A DNA stretch of 64,000 bases, taken from positions 29,819,751 to 29,883,750 of the forward strand of contig NC_061867.1 of NCBI RefSeq assembly GCF_907164915.1, written 5' to 3'. Shown here in pieces: positions 41,591 through 53,270 of this stretch (position 1 is its first letter; each line of letters starts with the position of its first letter). Below the pieces are notes generated by a model. The model saw only the letters and a program-made list of their open reading frames with translations. It was not told the origin of the DNA and ran no database searches. Source of the stretch: Impatiens glandulifera. Lineage: Eukaryota; Streptophyta; Magnoliopsida; Ericales; Balsaminaceae. The translations under genes were made by a program, and so were the position numbers.

Positions 41591-42571
41591 TTTATGTTTT
41601 TGACATGTTTAACACGTTTTTCACACATTAAACACGTTTTTGGCACGTTTAACACATTTTTGACACATTTAACACGTTTTTCACGTCCTTGACACGTCTA
41701 ACACGTTTTTGACACGTTTAACATGATTTTCACGTTTTTAACACGTTTTTGGCACGTTTAACACGTTTTTGTCACGTTTAACATGTTTTTAACACGTTTA
41801 ACACGTTTTGACACATTAAACATATTTTTCACGTCCTTGACATGTTTAACACGTTTTTGACGTATTTAACACGTTTTTCACGTCTTTGACATGTTTAACA
41901 CGTTTTTGACACGTTTAACATGATTTTCACGTTTTTAACACGTTTAACATGTTTTTGACACGTTTGACACGTTTTTTATGTTTTAGCACATTTTGCACGT
42001 TTTGGCACGTTTAACAAGTTTTTCACATATTTAACACGTTTTTGACGCGTTTAACAAGTTTTCACGTTTTTGACACATTTAACACGTTTTTTTACGTTTT
42101 TGACATGTTTAACGCAATTTTTTACGTTTTTGACATGTTTAACGCGTTTTCACGTTTTTGACACATTTAACACGTTTTTTTACGTTTTTGACACGTTTAC
42201 CACATTTTTGACACATTTTCACATTTTGGCACGTTTAACAAGTTTTTCACATATTTAACATGTTTTTTACACGTTTAACACGTTTTCACGTTTTTGACAC
42301 ATTAACACATTTTTGACACGTTTACCACATTTTTGACACTTTTAACACGTTTTAGCACGTTTAACAAGTTTTTCACATGTTTAACACATTTTTGACACGT
42401 TTAACACGTTTTCACGTTTTTGATACATTTAACACATTTTTTTACGTTTTTGACACGTTTAACATGTTTTCACGTTTTTAACACATTTAACACTTTTTTA
42501 CGTTTTTGACACGTTTACCACATTTTTGACACGTTTAACATGTTTTTCACGTTTTGGCATGTTTAACACGT
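41590..42571 (+). repeat. CACGTTTTTGACACGTTTAA minisatellite, running into the assembly gap
   Basis: About 1 kb of degenerate units of roughly 20 bp (ACACGTTTTTGACACGTTTA) with shorter ACACGTTTTTCACG variants. Frames through it read as Phe/Thr/Leu-rich peptides and are not genes. The array reaches the N run, so its true length is unknown. Confidence 0.92.
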
Positions 42572-43071
42572 NNNNNNNNNNNNNNNNNNNNNNNNNNNNN
42601 NNNNNNNNNNNNNNNNNNNNNNNNNNNNNNNNNNNNNNNNNNNNNNNNNNNNNNNNNNNNNNNNNNNNNNNNNNNNNNNNNNNNNNNNNNNNNNNNNNNN
42701 NNNNNNNNNNNNNNNNNNNNNNNNNNNNNNNNNNNNNNNNNNNNNNNNNNNNNNNNNNNNNNNNNNNNNNNNNNNNNNNNNNNNNNNNNNNNNNNNNNNN
42801 NNNNNNNNNNNNNNNNNNNNNNNNNNNNNNNNNNNNNNNNNNNNNNNNNNNNNNNNNNNNNNNNNNNNNNNNNNNNNNNNNNNNNNNNNNNNNNNNNNNN
42901 NNNNNNNNNNNNNNNNNNNNNNNNNNNNNNNNNNNNNNNNNNNNNNNNNNNNNNNNNNNNNNNNNNNNNNNNNNNNNNNNNNNNNNNNNNNNNNNNNNNN
43001 NNNNNNNNNNNNNNNNNNNNNNNNNNNNNNNNNNNNNNNNNNNNNNNNNNNNNNNNNNNNNNNNNNNNNNN
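42572..43071. other. assembly gap, exactly 500 N
   Basis: The round size suggests a placeholder. Open frames reported across it are artefacts. Confidence 1.
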
Positions 43072-44788
43072 ATTGAAAATTAATTAAAAAATTATGTTAA
43101 TATATTGAATATAATTTTATAATTATTCATGAAAATGTTTTTATTCATGTTGAAATAATTTATTATCTTTAATATAATGTGAATGACAATATTGAATTAT
43201 TTATTTTATTTCATATTATTAAGTGTTATTACTTTTTCGTGAATGAAATACTTTTTCATGATGTGGACAAAGTGACTACACACTGGAGGGATTTGATATT
43301 TCATCACGGGAAATTTACTTTTCTGAATCAATAGATCTGAATAATTTATGAAGAAAACAGATTTTTCTTTTGCTATAAATGTAGGGATTACATGAACAAC
43401 CTTCGTCGGCAGCATGAATATCTATTGAGCGTTTATGTTGATAGCGTGTGTTTTTTTCATATAGTTTGGGATGTATCATTTGGGAGATTCTCTGTGATGG
43501 AAAACTTGTACAATCAAGATCAACTGTGGAAAACATCTTCAGTGTACACGAATGCTTGGTAACTCAAGTAGAAACTACCGATCAAATGAAGATCATTCGT
43601 GTACACTGCTGTGGTTGCTTACTGGGATGTACCATTTGGGAGATTCCCTGGGATGGAAAACATCTCAAGAGATAACTCAACAGGTGTAGGACCCCAGTTA
43701 TGCGTGAGAGATCGCTGTGGTTGCTTCAATGGAGATGCCTTGAAGGAGATGCAGCTTCATATTGTTAAAATGTACAAATGTTTATGAAATGGGGGAAAGT
43801 TTATGAAATTGTCATGAAAATTTGTACGTCGAATTATAATAATTATTTGTTATTTATATTTCATGCAAATGTCATTAAACATTAATAAAATAACGAATTT
43901 GTTAAAAATAATAAAGTATTATCATATCTACTCTTCTGGCTAAGTATACGTTGCCATAAGTCATATCATTGCCATAATTTTAAATGTAAGTTTTGGTCTG
44001 TGTAATGATTATAAATAAAAATTAAATGTGAGTAACGGATAGAAATGAAAAATTGTTGTAGCGAAGATTTATTCGCGGCGTGATTATTCCTCCCCCTTCA
44101 ATCATCAATTTGTGGTCTTCACATACAAGCGTTGTTGTACTTACATCACTTGTAAAGGGTATTCTCATGTAGGGGTTGTGTGTTTCACATGTAAGTCAAC
44201 CTAGAAGTCATTCAAGCGAAGATTTTATTCGCTTCATATAGTTCTGCACACGAATATATGTCGCTTATTTTCAAATATAATTAGATGAAGTCATTGTGCT
44301 TAAAAATTGAAAAAAAAAAATATTCGCAACTTCATAAAATACATATTTATTAATTTTTTGATGTGACAACAAACTGCACACTGTTCCGATTTGATATGTC
44401 AGTACAGGCTACGTACAGTAATCCATAGAGATGAAATGATTTCTTTATTATAGGGTTTTATACGAAAACACACTTCTTTCTTTTTGAATGATGAAAGATT
44501 TTCAATACATTCCGTTGAATGTGGTCGACCTGAAATATGAAGATCAAGCGGAATATTATGTCGTTTCGTAACAATGTTTTGTTTAATATAGAAACTTACA
44601 GGAGAATGATTCTTCGTTTTCCAATTCATTACAGTATGACATGAAAGTGTCAACAATAATATGTAACTTCAAAGATTGGATGCGACATCATCTTCGTTTT
44701 TAAGGGTTTACAGGCGAAGAAATGTCCGTTCGATTTATGAATAGATATTGTGTAAGGAAGCGAGCAAACCAATCGATTGATCAATCGA
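43072..44788. other. AT-rich DNA with small inverted and direct duplications, no gene recognised
   Basis: No frame resembles a known protein. A 15-bp inverted pair CAGTGTACACGAATG/CATTCGTGTACACTG lies around 43538 and 43591. It is flanked by a direct duplication TGGGATGTA(C/T)CATTTGGGAG at about 43466 and 43622. A GCGAAGATTT(T)ATTCGC fold-back occurs at about 44060 and 44218. Parts of 43250-43420 resemble 44350-44470. The pattern fits decayed non-coding mobile DNA. Confidence 0.55.
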
Positions 44789-44888
44789 NNNNNNNNNNNN
44801 NNNNNNNNNNNNNNNNNNNNNNNNNNNNNNNNNNNNNNNNNNNNNNNNNNNNNNNNNNNNNNNNNNNNNNNNNNNNNNNNNNNNNNNN
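44789..44888. other. assembly gap, exactly 100 N
   Basis: Placeholder-sized run of N in AT-rich DNA, preceded by a CGATTGATCAATCGA palindrome. Confidence 1.
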
Positions 44889-45950
44889 ATGAAATAAAAA
44901 TAAATAACATGATAATTAATTGAAGTACATAAATTAATACCGGAGTCTTAAATATAATAAATTATTATAGGAGAAAGGATAAGATCTATAAAATATTTGA
45001 TATGTTATTTCTTAAGTTGATTAAAAATTAAAATAAAATATAATTTTTAGATTTTTAATTCATTAAAAAAATAAAATTATCATTTTCGTAAATTTTTCTT
45101 AATATTTTTTATCATTTTAATTTTCCTAAATTTGTAATTTATTCCAAAAAAAATTTATATTGCTTAATATATTTTGTTACTCAAAATAAAAAATAAAATA
45201 AAATAAATATTTTAATTACTTTATCAAAAATAAAAAGAAACATTCTCATTAAATTAATAAGAATTGTACAATGTCTATTTAATTGAGCAACTATCATTTT
45301 TTTTATATGTTACTTTATAAATATTATATTTCAATATTCTTATTTTATTATTTGATTTTAATGGCATGTTATAATATATTAATATATATATACCGGATTA
45401 AGGATTAAAAATCCATTTAAAAGTTCAAAGACTGCTGAATTTAACTTTTGTCCATAATTCTTGGGCTATTTTAGTACTTACTCTTCACTTATCTAAGAAC
45501 ACTTTAATTTTTGAGAGAAAATAATCCTCCGTGGGATCCACACTCAACTTAATTTGGAATTCGAAACGGCTATAAAAGAGACGTTAATACCTTTTTCTTT
45601 TGAAATTAAGGTCCACGCACTCAATCCATAGTGAAAATAATTCGAAAATTATATGATAAAGTAATAAATATGATATATAGATCATTATTGTAATTATAAT
45701 TATATTTAACCATTTTTGTAACCAAGGAATACAATCATCAAATATATAGAAAAAAACTTAGATATGATTTTTGGGTCAATTCTCATTTATTTGTAATTTA
45801 TCATTCAAAATTACAAATCATACGTTTGATTTGAAATAATTAATGAGACTTTATGATCTAAGAAAGAAATTAAACTGAAATGAAATATTTATTAATTAAC
45901 TATTTGGGGTTTGACTGTATTTGGGATATTGGAATTTCAATCTTCTTCTC
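44889..45950. other. AT-rich upstream region of the TRM-like gene
   Basis: No ORF or recognised repeat. It presumably contains the distal promoter of the gene that follows, but no box stands out well enough to name. Confidence 0.5.
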
Positions 45951-45959
45951 CTTCTTCAA

Positions 45960-46350
45960 TGACTGAACTATAAACAAGGAGGAAAAGAACTCTCTCTCTC
46001 TCTCTCTCTGATAAATTTCGTTCAGAGACTTTCTCTTCTTTTATCTAGTGGTAAGTAGCCATTTTGTATTCCTTTTGCTGTTTATTCTTCACTTAGTATC
46101 GTTTCTTCCTTTTCATTTCATGGGTTTTGAAGTACAGGGCTTAAGATTTGAAGTTGTAAAAACTGAAATTGTAGCGCCTAGGCTTTATGATGTTTTTATA
46201 CTTGAAAATGTAGTCAATTGTGCCTAGAGCTTTTATTCCACTCGAATTACTAGATTTGTACTGCTTGTGCATATAATTCAAGACATTATGATGTTTTTAT
46301 TATCTTTGTTTGTAAATAGATTGTTGAAATCTGTGAATTTGAAATTTCAG
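45960..46350 (+). promoter_or_regulatory. 5' leader of the TRM-like gene with (CT)n and a leader intron
   Basis: A CTCTCTCT run at about 45991-46009 and pyrimidine-rich DNA are typical of plant transcription-start regions. A good donor TCTAGTG|GTAAGTAG at 46051 and acceptor AAATTTCAG|ACAATT at 46350 define a 300-bp intron in the 5' untranslated region. The next exon begins at 46351, 37 bp before the start codon. Confidence 0.65.
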
Positions 46351-46387
46351 ACAATTTAGTGAATGCTGGTATAGGTTATTGAAGAAT

Positions 46388-49133
46388 ATGGGTGGGGATA
46401 ATAAACAAGGACTGAAGAAAATAGGTTATGTTGGCGGATTCCTGCAGCTGTTTGACTGGAAATCAAAATCTAGGAAGAAGCTATTCGCTAGCAAGTCTGA
46501 TTTATCAGGTATTGAAGATGAAATGCCACAACACATATTTGTTTTTCGTTCTTTCTGTAAACTATTTTGATTTCAACTCTTTTTCCTTGTTGTAGAACAA
46601 TCAAAGGGGAAAAAAGGAACTCATGGAAATCATCCAACTACACGGTTTTATCTGGTGAGAAAAATATCTACTTACAAAAAAAAAGAAGCTGTTTATGCGA
46701 GTATTCAGTTTTGTCTTTGTAAATTAAACTTTGATTCCTCTTCTTATGCAGACTGATGATGATGAAACTCTACTGGGTTCAAGTCTTAAAGGTAGTGAAT
46801 ATAGTTGTGCTTCATCAATGACTGATGATGATGGATACGGAAATAAGGCTCCTGGTGTGGTTGCCCGATTAATGGGGTTAGATTCATTGCCCACATCTTA
46901 TTTCGGAGAGCCTTGTGCAACCACTCCATTTCTTGACTCACAGTCTCTTAAAGATCATTGTCAAACACTTTCGGGGACATCAATCCAGAATTCAGTTGAG
47001 ATTAAGTCACAGAAAATGATAAACAGCCCTATTAAGAAGTTCCAAACTGAAATATTACCTCCTAAGTCGGCTAAACCGATACCCATCACTCAAAATAAGC
47101 TTTTGTCGCCAATTAAAAGCCCCGGTTTTGTTCTTTTGAAGGATGCATCCGACATAATGGAAGCTGCTGCCAAAATCATTGATCCGGGACTACAAGCTTC
47201 ATCATCATCTACTTCCAAGTCCAAAACGCGTTTGATTGGATCTTCATCCGTTCCTTTGAAAGTTAAGGATTTGAAAGAGAAAGCGGAAGGTGTTCAAAAA
47301 CCATCCAGGTTTCCAAAGGGACAATGCAGATCAAGATCCTCTTCTGATGATGATGTAAATAACAAAGGCAGGTCTATTTCGCTTGCTGTTCAAGCAAAAG
47401 TTAACGTTCAGAAACGGGAAGGGTTGAGCCAAAATGCTATCAGAAGCTCATCTGGACAGAAAGAACAATCGATTAAAAATCAACAGAACTGCCAGAAAAA
47501 GCCTTCAACAAACAATTCTTCAACTTCCCTTAGGCAGAACAACAACCCAAAACAGAGCTGCCTAGTTGATAAAGAGAATTTACCATCTAAGAAGAACAAC
47601 CACCCAAAACAGAGCTGCCTAGTTGATAAAGATAATTTACCTTCTAAGCCTCTTTCTAAAGTGCAAGGAAGAAGAACAAAACCAGTCGACTCTTCTCCTG
47701 GTCAAATGAAAACCACTGTCAAATCCAAAGCAACTGATCATGGTTCAAAAAGTGCATCCCTGAAGAATAGGTTGAATGAAGGCAATTCTCATCAAGAGAA
47801 GAATGACAGACAAATCTCATTGAAATCAGCAACAGAAAGAAGTCTTACTCGGGCTGAGGAAAACAAAGGCAAAGGTGTAGATGTCGTCTCTTTTACATTC
47901 ACGTCTCCAATCTCAAGATCAATGAAAAGCGAGAAACCAAGACGGGCATCCCAGAAAAATATGAATGGAGGTGATGGTGATGCTTTAAGCGCTTTGTTGG
48001 AGCAAAAGCTAAAAGAATTAACTCACATTGTTGATTCAAATGGCGACTATTCTTCTTCTTCTTCTATCATTTCTCAAGATTCGGTTTCAGATATTGAATC
48101 AGTGACTACCACACAGATATCATATGATAGTAAGAACCAAAAGGCGGCACATCATCATCATAGGCTTCAGGTTACATTTCCTTTAAAGATGTCTCCTCTA
48201 TTTTTGATTTGCGCCTTGTTTGATTTGGGTTATTTGAGATTAGTTTCAAATAACCCACTATTCAATCAACAATCTCCTAGTCAACCAAAATATCCTTATT
48301 TAGAAAAAAAAGTTCATATTTTTATCCTTACTGTTTTTTTTACCCAAATAACCCACATCTGTAACCACTTGGTTATTCAAACAAGGCCTTAGTTTTGTGT
48401 AAGATGCTGATGTAAATTATTTTGTTTGCTTAAATACTTGCAGATAAACGAAGAAATGAACATGGAACCTTCCACAATGCTAGGAAAACATTATCCAAGT
48501 CCAATCTCAGTTCTAGAATCTTCTAGTCTGACAGAAAGTTGTAACTCCTCAAAAAGTATTACTACTACGACTACATCATCAGTCCAAGCTGATGCCAACT
48601 TATCAGATACAGATTCATCCACTTCCACAATTATCGCTCCATCAAGTGGATGGGAACTTGAGTATATAAAGGAGATACTGTTGGACATGGAGCCAATGTT
48701 TGAAGACTATGCAATAGGCCGTTCTCAACATTTTGTAAATCCTCAAATATTCCATCGAATTGAGAACAGCCAAAAATGTTTTTATGGAGGAGATGTTGGA
48801 AAGCAGATGAGGAAAGTCTTGTTTGATTTTGTGAATGAAAGCATGGATTTGAGATGCAGGCAGTATACAAGAGGGGGATGCGGTTATAAGAAGGGAATGC
48901 AGACGATGATGAGAAGAAAAGAGTGGTTAGCGGAAGAAGTATATGGGGAGATGGAAGGATGGAGAGGATCGGGAGATTGTATGGTGGATGATTTAGTTGA
49001 AAAAGATATGAGCAGCCAGTTTGGGAAATGGGTTGAGTTTGATGTTGCAGTATTTGAAGTTGGAGTGAAGATTGAAGGAAGAATCCTCACCTCATTGATT
49101 AATGAAGTTGTTGCAGATATCTTCAGACTGTAA
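46388..49133 (+). CDS. TRM-like protein with VARLMGL motif and C-terminal DUF4378 (host gene)
   Basis: Coding exons 46388-46508, 46596-46654, 46752-48170 and 48444-49133 total 2289 nt (762 aa), with GT/AG at every border and phase preserved. Residues 1-40 carry the GGFLQLFDWKSKSRKKLF start. VARLMGLDSLP is at 97-107. A long Ser/Lys-rich, low-complexity middle follows, and a DUF4378-type region (GWELEYIKEILLDMEPMF to VEFDVAVFEVGVKIEGRILT) fills about 600-757. This combination marks the TRM (TON1-recruiting motif)/LONGIFOLIA-related plant family, linked to cortical microtubule organisation and cell shape. Which member it is I cannot tell. The start at 46388 is the first ATG after the leader acceptor. 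The frame stays open past 48170 into the last intron, which can mislead gene callers. Confidence 0.93.
47535..47648 (+). repeat. 57-bp in-frame tandem duplication in the TRM-like gene
   Basis: Units 47535-47591 and 47592-47648 encode two 19-residue copies containing NPKQSCLVDKENLPSK and HPKQSCLVDKDNLPSK (residues about 322-359). The few differences show it is not an assembly stutter. It lies in the low-complexity middle of the protein. Confidence 0.9.
48213..48387. mobile_element. possible MITE in the last intron of the TRM-like gene
   Basis: AT-rich segment of 175 bp with 11-bp inverted ends GCCTTGTTTGA and TCAAACAAGGC. The next bases (TTTGGGTTATTTGA and AAATAACCCAAAT-like repeats) also pair in part. 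No clear target duplication is visible, so the class is uncertain. It lies wholly inside the intron 48171-48443. Confidence 0.5.
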
Positions 49134-49859
49134 AAAAGTGTTGCCCTCATTCTTTATGGATCTTTTGGGTTCTTCCAACCAGGTAATTGTCATTTCAATT
49201 ACTGTTTTAATAGAAATAGCTGTGGTTCAATTGATGATATCGAGTCTGTTTGGGGCCAGCATATCGTTAGCACCACTGATACTTTTGAATGTGTATAAAT
49301 GAAATTAGAACTGTAATTTCATCTTTATAAAATTGGAATTGAATTGTGTTTATGTTTGGAGAACTCATAGAATTGAAATTTCCAAGTGTGGGGATGATGT
49401 TGAAAATGAAACTTAAGAAATTATATTATAATTTCAACATTAATCTCTTGTTTCAAGTCATCAAACAAATGAAGGATCTGGAATTGGACCTCTAAAGTCA
49501 ATTCAAATTTCAGTTTCCTACTAACCAAACATTGAAGTGACTTTGCCCCCCCCATTTGTACAATTTAGAAAATCAAGGGAATCCACACTTACAACAGTTG
49601 AAGGCTTGAAGCAGATTTTATATACATTCCTTTCTTCAGTTTTATGTATTTAATAAAGTAATAAATTGCAATAGAGTTGAAAGGCTCCGAGATATAATAG
49701 AATGATAGTAATTACAATTGATAAGAAATTGTCCTTATATAAAACACAAATAGGAAATACTAAGAGGACAAAAAACATATAAGATATTTACAGTTGAATT
49801 TTTAAACGAATATTTCAATTGCACAATCAGCTCACAATCAGCCCGTTGTACTTTTAGCC
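49134..49859. other. 3' flank of the TRM-like gene, no further gene
   Basis: AT-rich DNA that includes the presumed 3' untranslated region to about 49300. No ORF or repeat is recognised. It ends at the TSD copy CCTCT (49860-49864) of element E. Confidence 0.6.
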
Positions 49860-49864
49860 CCTCT

Positions 49865-50071
49865 GGTTAGTTGGGGTGTGAATGCGATTGATTCCGTTGC
49901 ACCACTATCTCACATAAAGGAGGCAACCCTCTCAGTAGCATCCAAACACCACAAAAAGTTTAACATCTACCTCCCACCAAGAGAGTAGTATCTATTTATA
50001 TTATTAGGTCAAGTCTAGTAAGTGGGTTACTAAAGATCGGGCCACAATGTTGAGACAATCAATACCCAACA
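49865..50071 (-). repeat. 3' LTR of element E
   Basis: It matches 55003-55228 through TGTGAATGCGATTG, CCGTTGCACCACTATCTCAC, CCCACCAAGAGAGTAGTATC and the AATACCCAACA end. It lacks about 20 bp near the start that the 5' LTR has (GAGTTTGACTCAGTCATC). Confidence 0.9.
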
Positions 50072-50179
50072 ATCTTCACCTTTGACCTAAAATAGTGTAA
50101 AACACAATCACGGAATCACAAGACACATCATCGCCAATTTATTACCACTGAGGCAACAAAGAGAATACCCAAGGTAAAC

Positions 50180-50497
50180 TCGTGTCACAAAGACTAGGGG
50201 CAAGAGCACAAAGAATGCGAAAATCACAAAGATCAAATGCAAGAGCACAAAGAATGCGAAAATCACAAAAATCAAACGCAAAAGCACAAACATTCGAAAA
50301 TCACAAAGATCAAACGCAAGAGCACAAAGTATGGGAAATCACAAAGATCAAACGCAAGAGCACAAAACATGCGAAAATCACAAAGATCAAATGCAAGAGC
50401 ACAAAACATGCGAAAATCACAAAATCAAATATAAGAGCACAAAGCTTGGGAAAATCACAAAGATTGAAGGCAAAATCACAAAACATGTCATGCCCAA
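50180..50497. repeat. 39-bp minisatellite between pol and the 3' LTR of element E
   Basis: Eight units containing CACAAAGATCAAACGCAAGA and GCACAAAGAATGCGAAAAT, total about 39 bp each. Because 39 is divisible by three, long frames stay open on both strands (13-residue repeats such as KSTKHAKITKIKC). These are by-products, not genes. Confidence 0.92.
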
Positions 50498-50509
50498 AAA
50501 AGACGAATC

Positions 50510-51960
50510 TCAAAGAGCTTTCCCTAAGTTAAAGTTTAAAATTTGTTGACATGAAATAATTTTTTCGGTAAATAAACACTTAGTACCCATATCAGTAGGA
50601 TGAAATTCTGAAGGAAATTTCTCTAACTTAACAATGCCCTTTTCAACAATATTCTGAATGTAATGAAACCTAACATCAATGTATTTAGTTCTATCATGAA
50701 AAACATGATTTGTACACAGTTGAATAGCAGATTGACTATTAGAAAACACAATCACATTTTTGTCAAGAAAACCAATTTCAGACAAAACATCCCTAAGCCA
50801 AATTGCTTCCTTAAAAGCTTCAATGGCAGCTACATACTCAGATTCTGTAGTAGATAAAGTAACAATGGGTTAAAGTTGAGACTTCCAACTTATGCAAGAG
50901 ACACACAAATTAAACAGATAAGAAGTTGTAGACTTTCTATTATCCATATCATTAACAATAATTGGAATCCACATAACCAATCAACTTAGTACCTACATAA
51001 CACTTAGAGAAAGTTAAGCCAACATCAACAGTGGTTTTTAGATATCTCAAAAGTCATTTTAAAGCATTCCAATGAGGCATACCAAGGTTAGACATAAATC
51101 TACTAAAGCAACTAATATTTAATATCAGGTCTAAGCTAATCATGAGATACATAACAAACCCTATAACATTGGAATAAGACACTTTTTAATTTCAGTTATT
51201 TTAGTTTCAGTCTTAGGAGACTGATCCTTACTTAACACAAAGTGGGAAGTAAGAGGCACATTCACAGATTAGCATCAGACATAAAAAATTTACTCAATAT
51301 TTTAGCAATATATGCACTTTGATTCACACAAGAGAAATTTTTTTTCTATCTCTAATGATATTCATGCCTAAAATTTTTTTAGCATCACCTAAGTCTTTCA
51401 TGTTAAAATTTTCACAAAGCAATATTTGCACATGCAGAACAGACTTCAGACATGGGCTAACAATGAACATGTCATCCACATACAATAAAAAAAATACAAG
51501 CACAGAGTCTATATTCTGAAGTAAAGACAATGATCAGAAGAACTTCTTTTAAACATCAAAGATTGTATGCACTTATCAAACTTGATATTCCATTGCCTAA
51601 GATATTGTTTTAAACCATACAAGGCTTTTTTTAACAAACAAACATGATCAGGCAACTTGGGGTCAACAAACCCTCCAGGTTGATGCATATAAATATTCTT
51701 ATCAAATTCACCATGTAAGAAAACAGTTGTAACATCCATTTACTTCAATTCCCAATCAAAGTGAGCAACTAAAGCAAGCATAATTCTAACATTAGTGAAT
51801 TTGACAATAAGAGCGAAAAATTTCAGCATAATCTATTCCCTCCTTTTGAGTAAATCCCTTGGCTACTAACATAGCCTTGAATATAACTTTTTCATCCTCT
51901 TGTTTCACCTTATACAACCACTTACAATCCACTAAGGAGCAATTATGAGGTTTAGGAACA
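50510..51960 (-). pseudogene. reverse transcriptase and RNase H of element E (broken)
   Basis: Minus strand from about 51960: RT start (VDCKWLYKVK, AMLVAKGFTQKEGIDYAE), a break, VFLHGEFDKNIYMHQPGGF (51739-51680), ALYGLKQ, LLYVDDMFIVS near 51490, and FNMKDLGDAKKILGMNI. RNase H follows with several stops and ends at FSNSQSAIQL, TKYIDVRFHYIQNIVEKG and FHPTDMGTK (50785-50560). The catalytic YVDD is present but the ORF is not continuous. Confidence 0.9.
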
Positions 51961-53270
51961 AGTTTCCAAATATCATGATTCTCAGATAATTCATCTCATT
52001 ATTCATAGCAACAATCCATTCAGTAGAAAACTTAGCCCTCAAAGCTTCTTTGTAAGAGATAGGCTCATTACAGTATAGGGATTCAAACATGTTAAAAGCA
52101 AATTCAGACATATTATAAATTATTCAAATTATCATCCCCTAAATTTAGCAAACATTCTAACAGTTCTTCTACTTCTATCCCTAACAAGTTTAATAGCCAT
52201 GTAAATCATCAGATAAATCATGTGAATCAGACAACACATTTGAATCCATTCAAATCATCAAGAAATCATGTGAATTAGACAAAACATTTGAACATGCAAA
52301 TCATCAATATCATGCAGATTATCATGCTCCACCTCATTGAGAACATTCACATCACTATTCAACAGGTTGATCAAAAAACTACAGACACATGCACCACCTT
52401 ATTAGGGAGAGCATCATTAACAGGAGTGGGAGACGTAGGCAAAAAAGGAAAATCATTCTCATTACAAGACAACGTCTCTATTTATCACAATCTTAAGCCC
52501 ATGTTCACACCTATCCCAAAGCCTATAAACATTTTACCCCTTCAGGGTAGCCTAAGAACACACATTTCTTGGACCTAGGCTCCAACTTGTTAACCTTGTT
52601 GATGCACAATAGTCAACACAGCAAACACTTTCGAGTTACTTAAATCAAGAGGTTTACCTAATAACACAGATTCAAGACCATTTCCCCCTAAGGGAACACT
52701 AGGGGACCTATTTATAAATAAGCAGCACTATGCAAAGAATCCCCCCAAACTTTCTTAGACAACCCAGATGACGCTAACATAGCTCTCACCCTCTTTAGAA
52801 GTGTCCTATTCATCATCTCAACAACACCATTCTGCTGTGGTGTGTACAGCACTACCTATGTCTTTTAATACCCCAAGTAACACATAAATCATTCATCTGT
52901 TTTATTACAGAATTCAAGACCATGATCTATCTTAAGAGTTTTGATTCTCTTACCCGATGATTCTTAATCAAAATCTTCCACTCCTTAAATTTTTCAAAAC
53001 ATCAGACTTATGTTTCAAAAGTAACACCCAAACTTTCTTAGAATAATAATCAATACTGGACATAAAATATTGTTCCCTCATGTGTAGCAACACTAGAGGG
53101 ACCCCACACATTAACATGCAAATATTTAAGGATATCAGTACACTTAGACACATTTGGATATGAGGGTGATGGGAAAACTCACCTTATACTGTTTTCCTAG
53201 CCACATGATTCAAAGAAAGGGATGGATGACAATTTATCACTACCAAAGTGACCACCTTTATGCAAAATTT
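51961..53270 (-). pseudogene. integrase of element E (broken)
   Basis: Minus strand: the core begins near 53130 (SSIDYYSKKVWVLLLKHKSD) and continues with PQQNGVVEMMNRTLLKRVRA near 52840, which retains the third catalytic Glu. The chromo-like linker follows (KCVFLGYPEGVK near 52550). Stops occur every few dozen codons. Between 52070 and 52540 the sequence is degraded linker. Confidence 0.8.

Noticed and set aside
42526..43087. Two frames of about 180 residues across the N run
   Set aside because: They consist almost entirely of unknown residues from the 500-N gap.
43448..43787. Small plus-strand frames with IWEI.DGK repeats as a possible peptide gene
   Set aside because: The similarity comes from a local DNA duplication, the frames differ, and no splice or start context supports a gene.
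46731..48392. Reading the TRM-like exon straight on into the intron as a 553-residue protein
   Set aside because: A good donor at 48171 and acceptor at 48443 keep the phase and lead to the DUF4378 region; the extension is intron sequence.
50182..50532. 116-residue Lys-rich frame and its antisense partner
   Set aside because: They are by-products of a 39-bp repeat whose length is a multiple of three.
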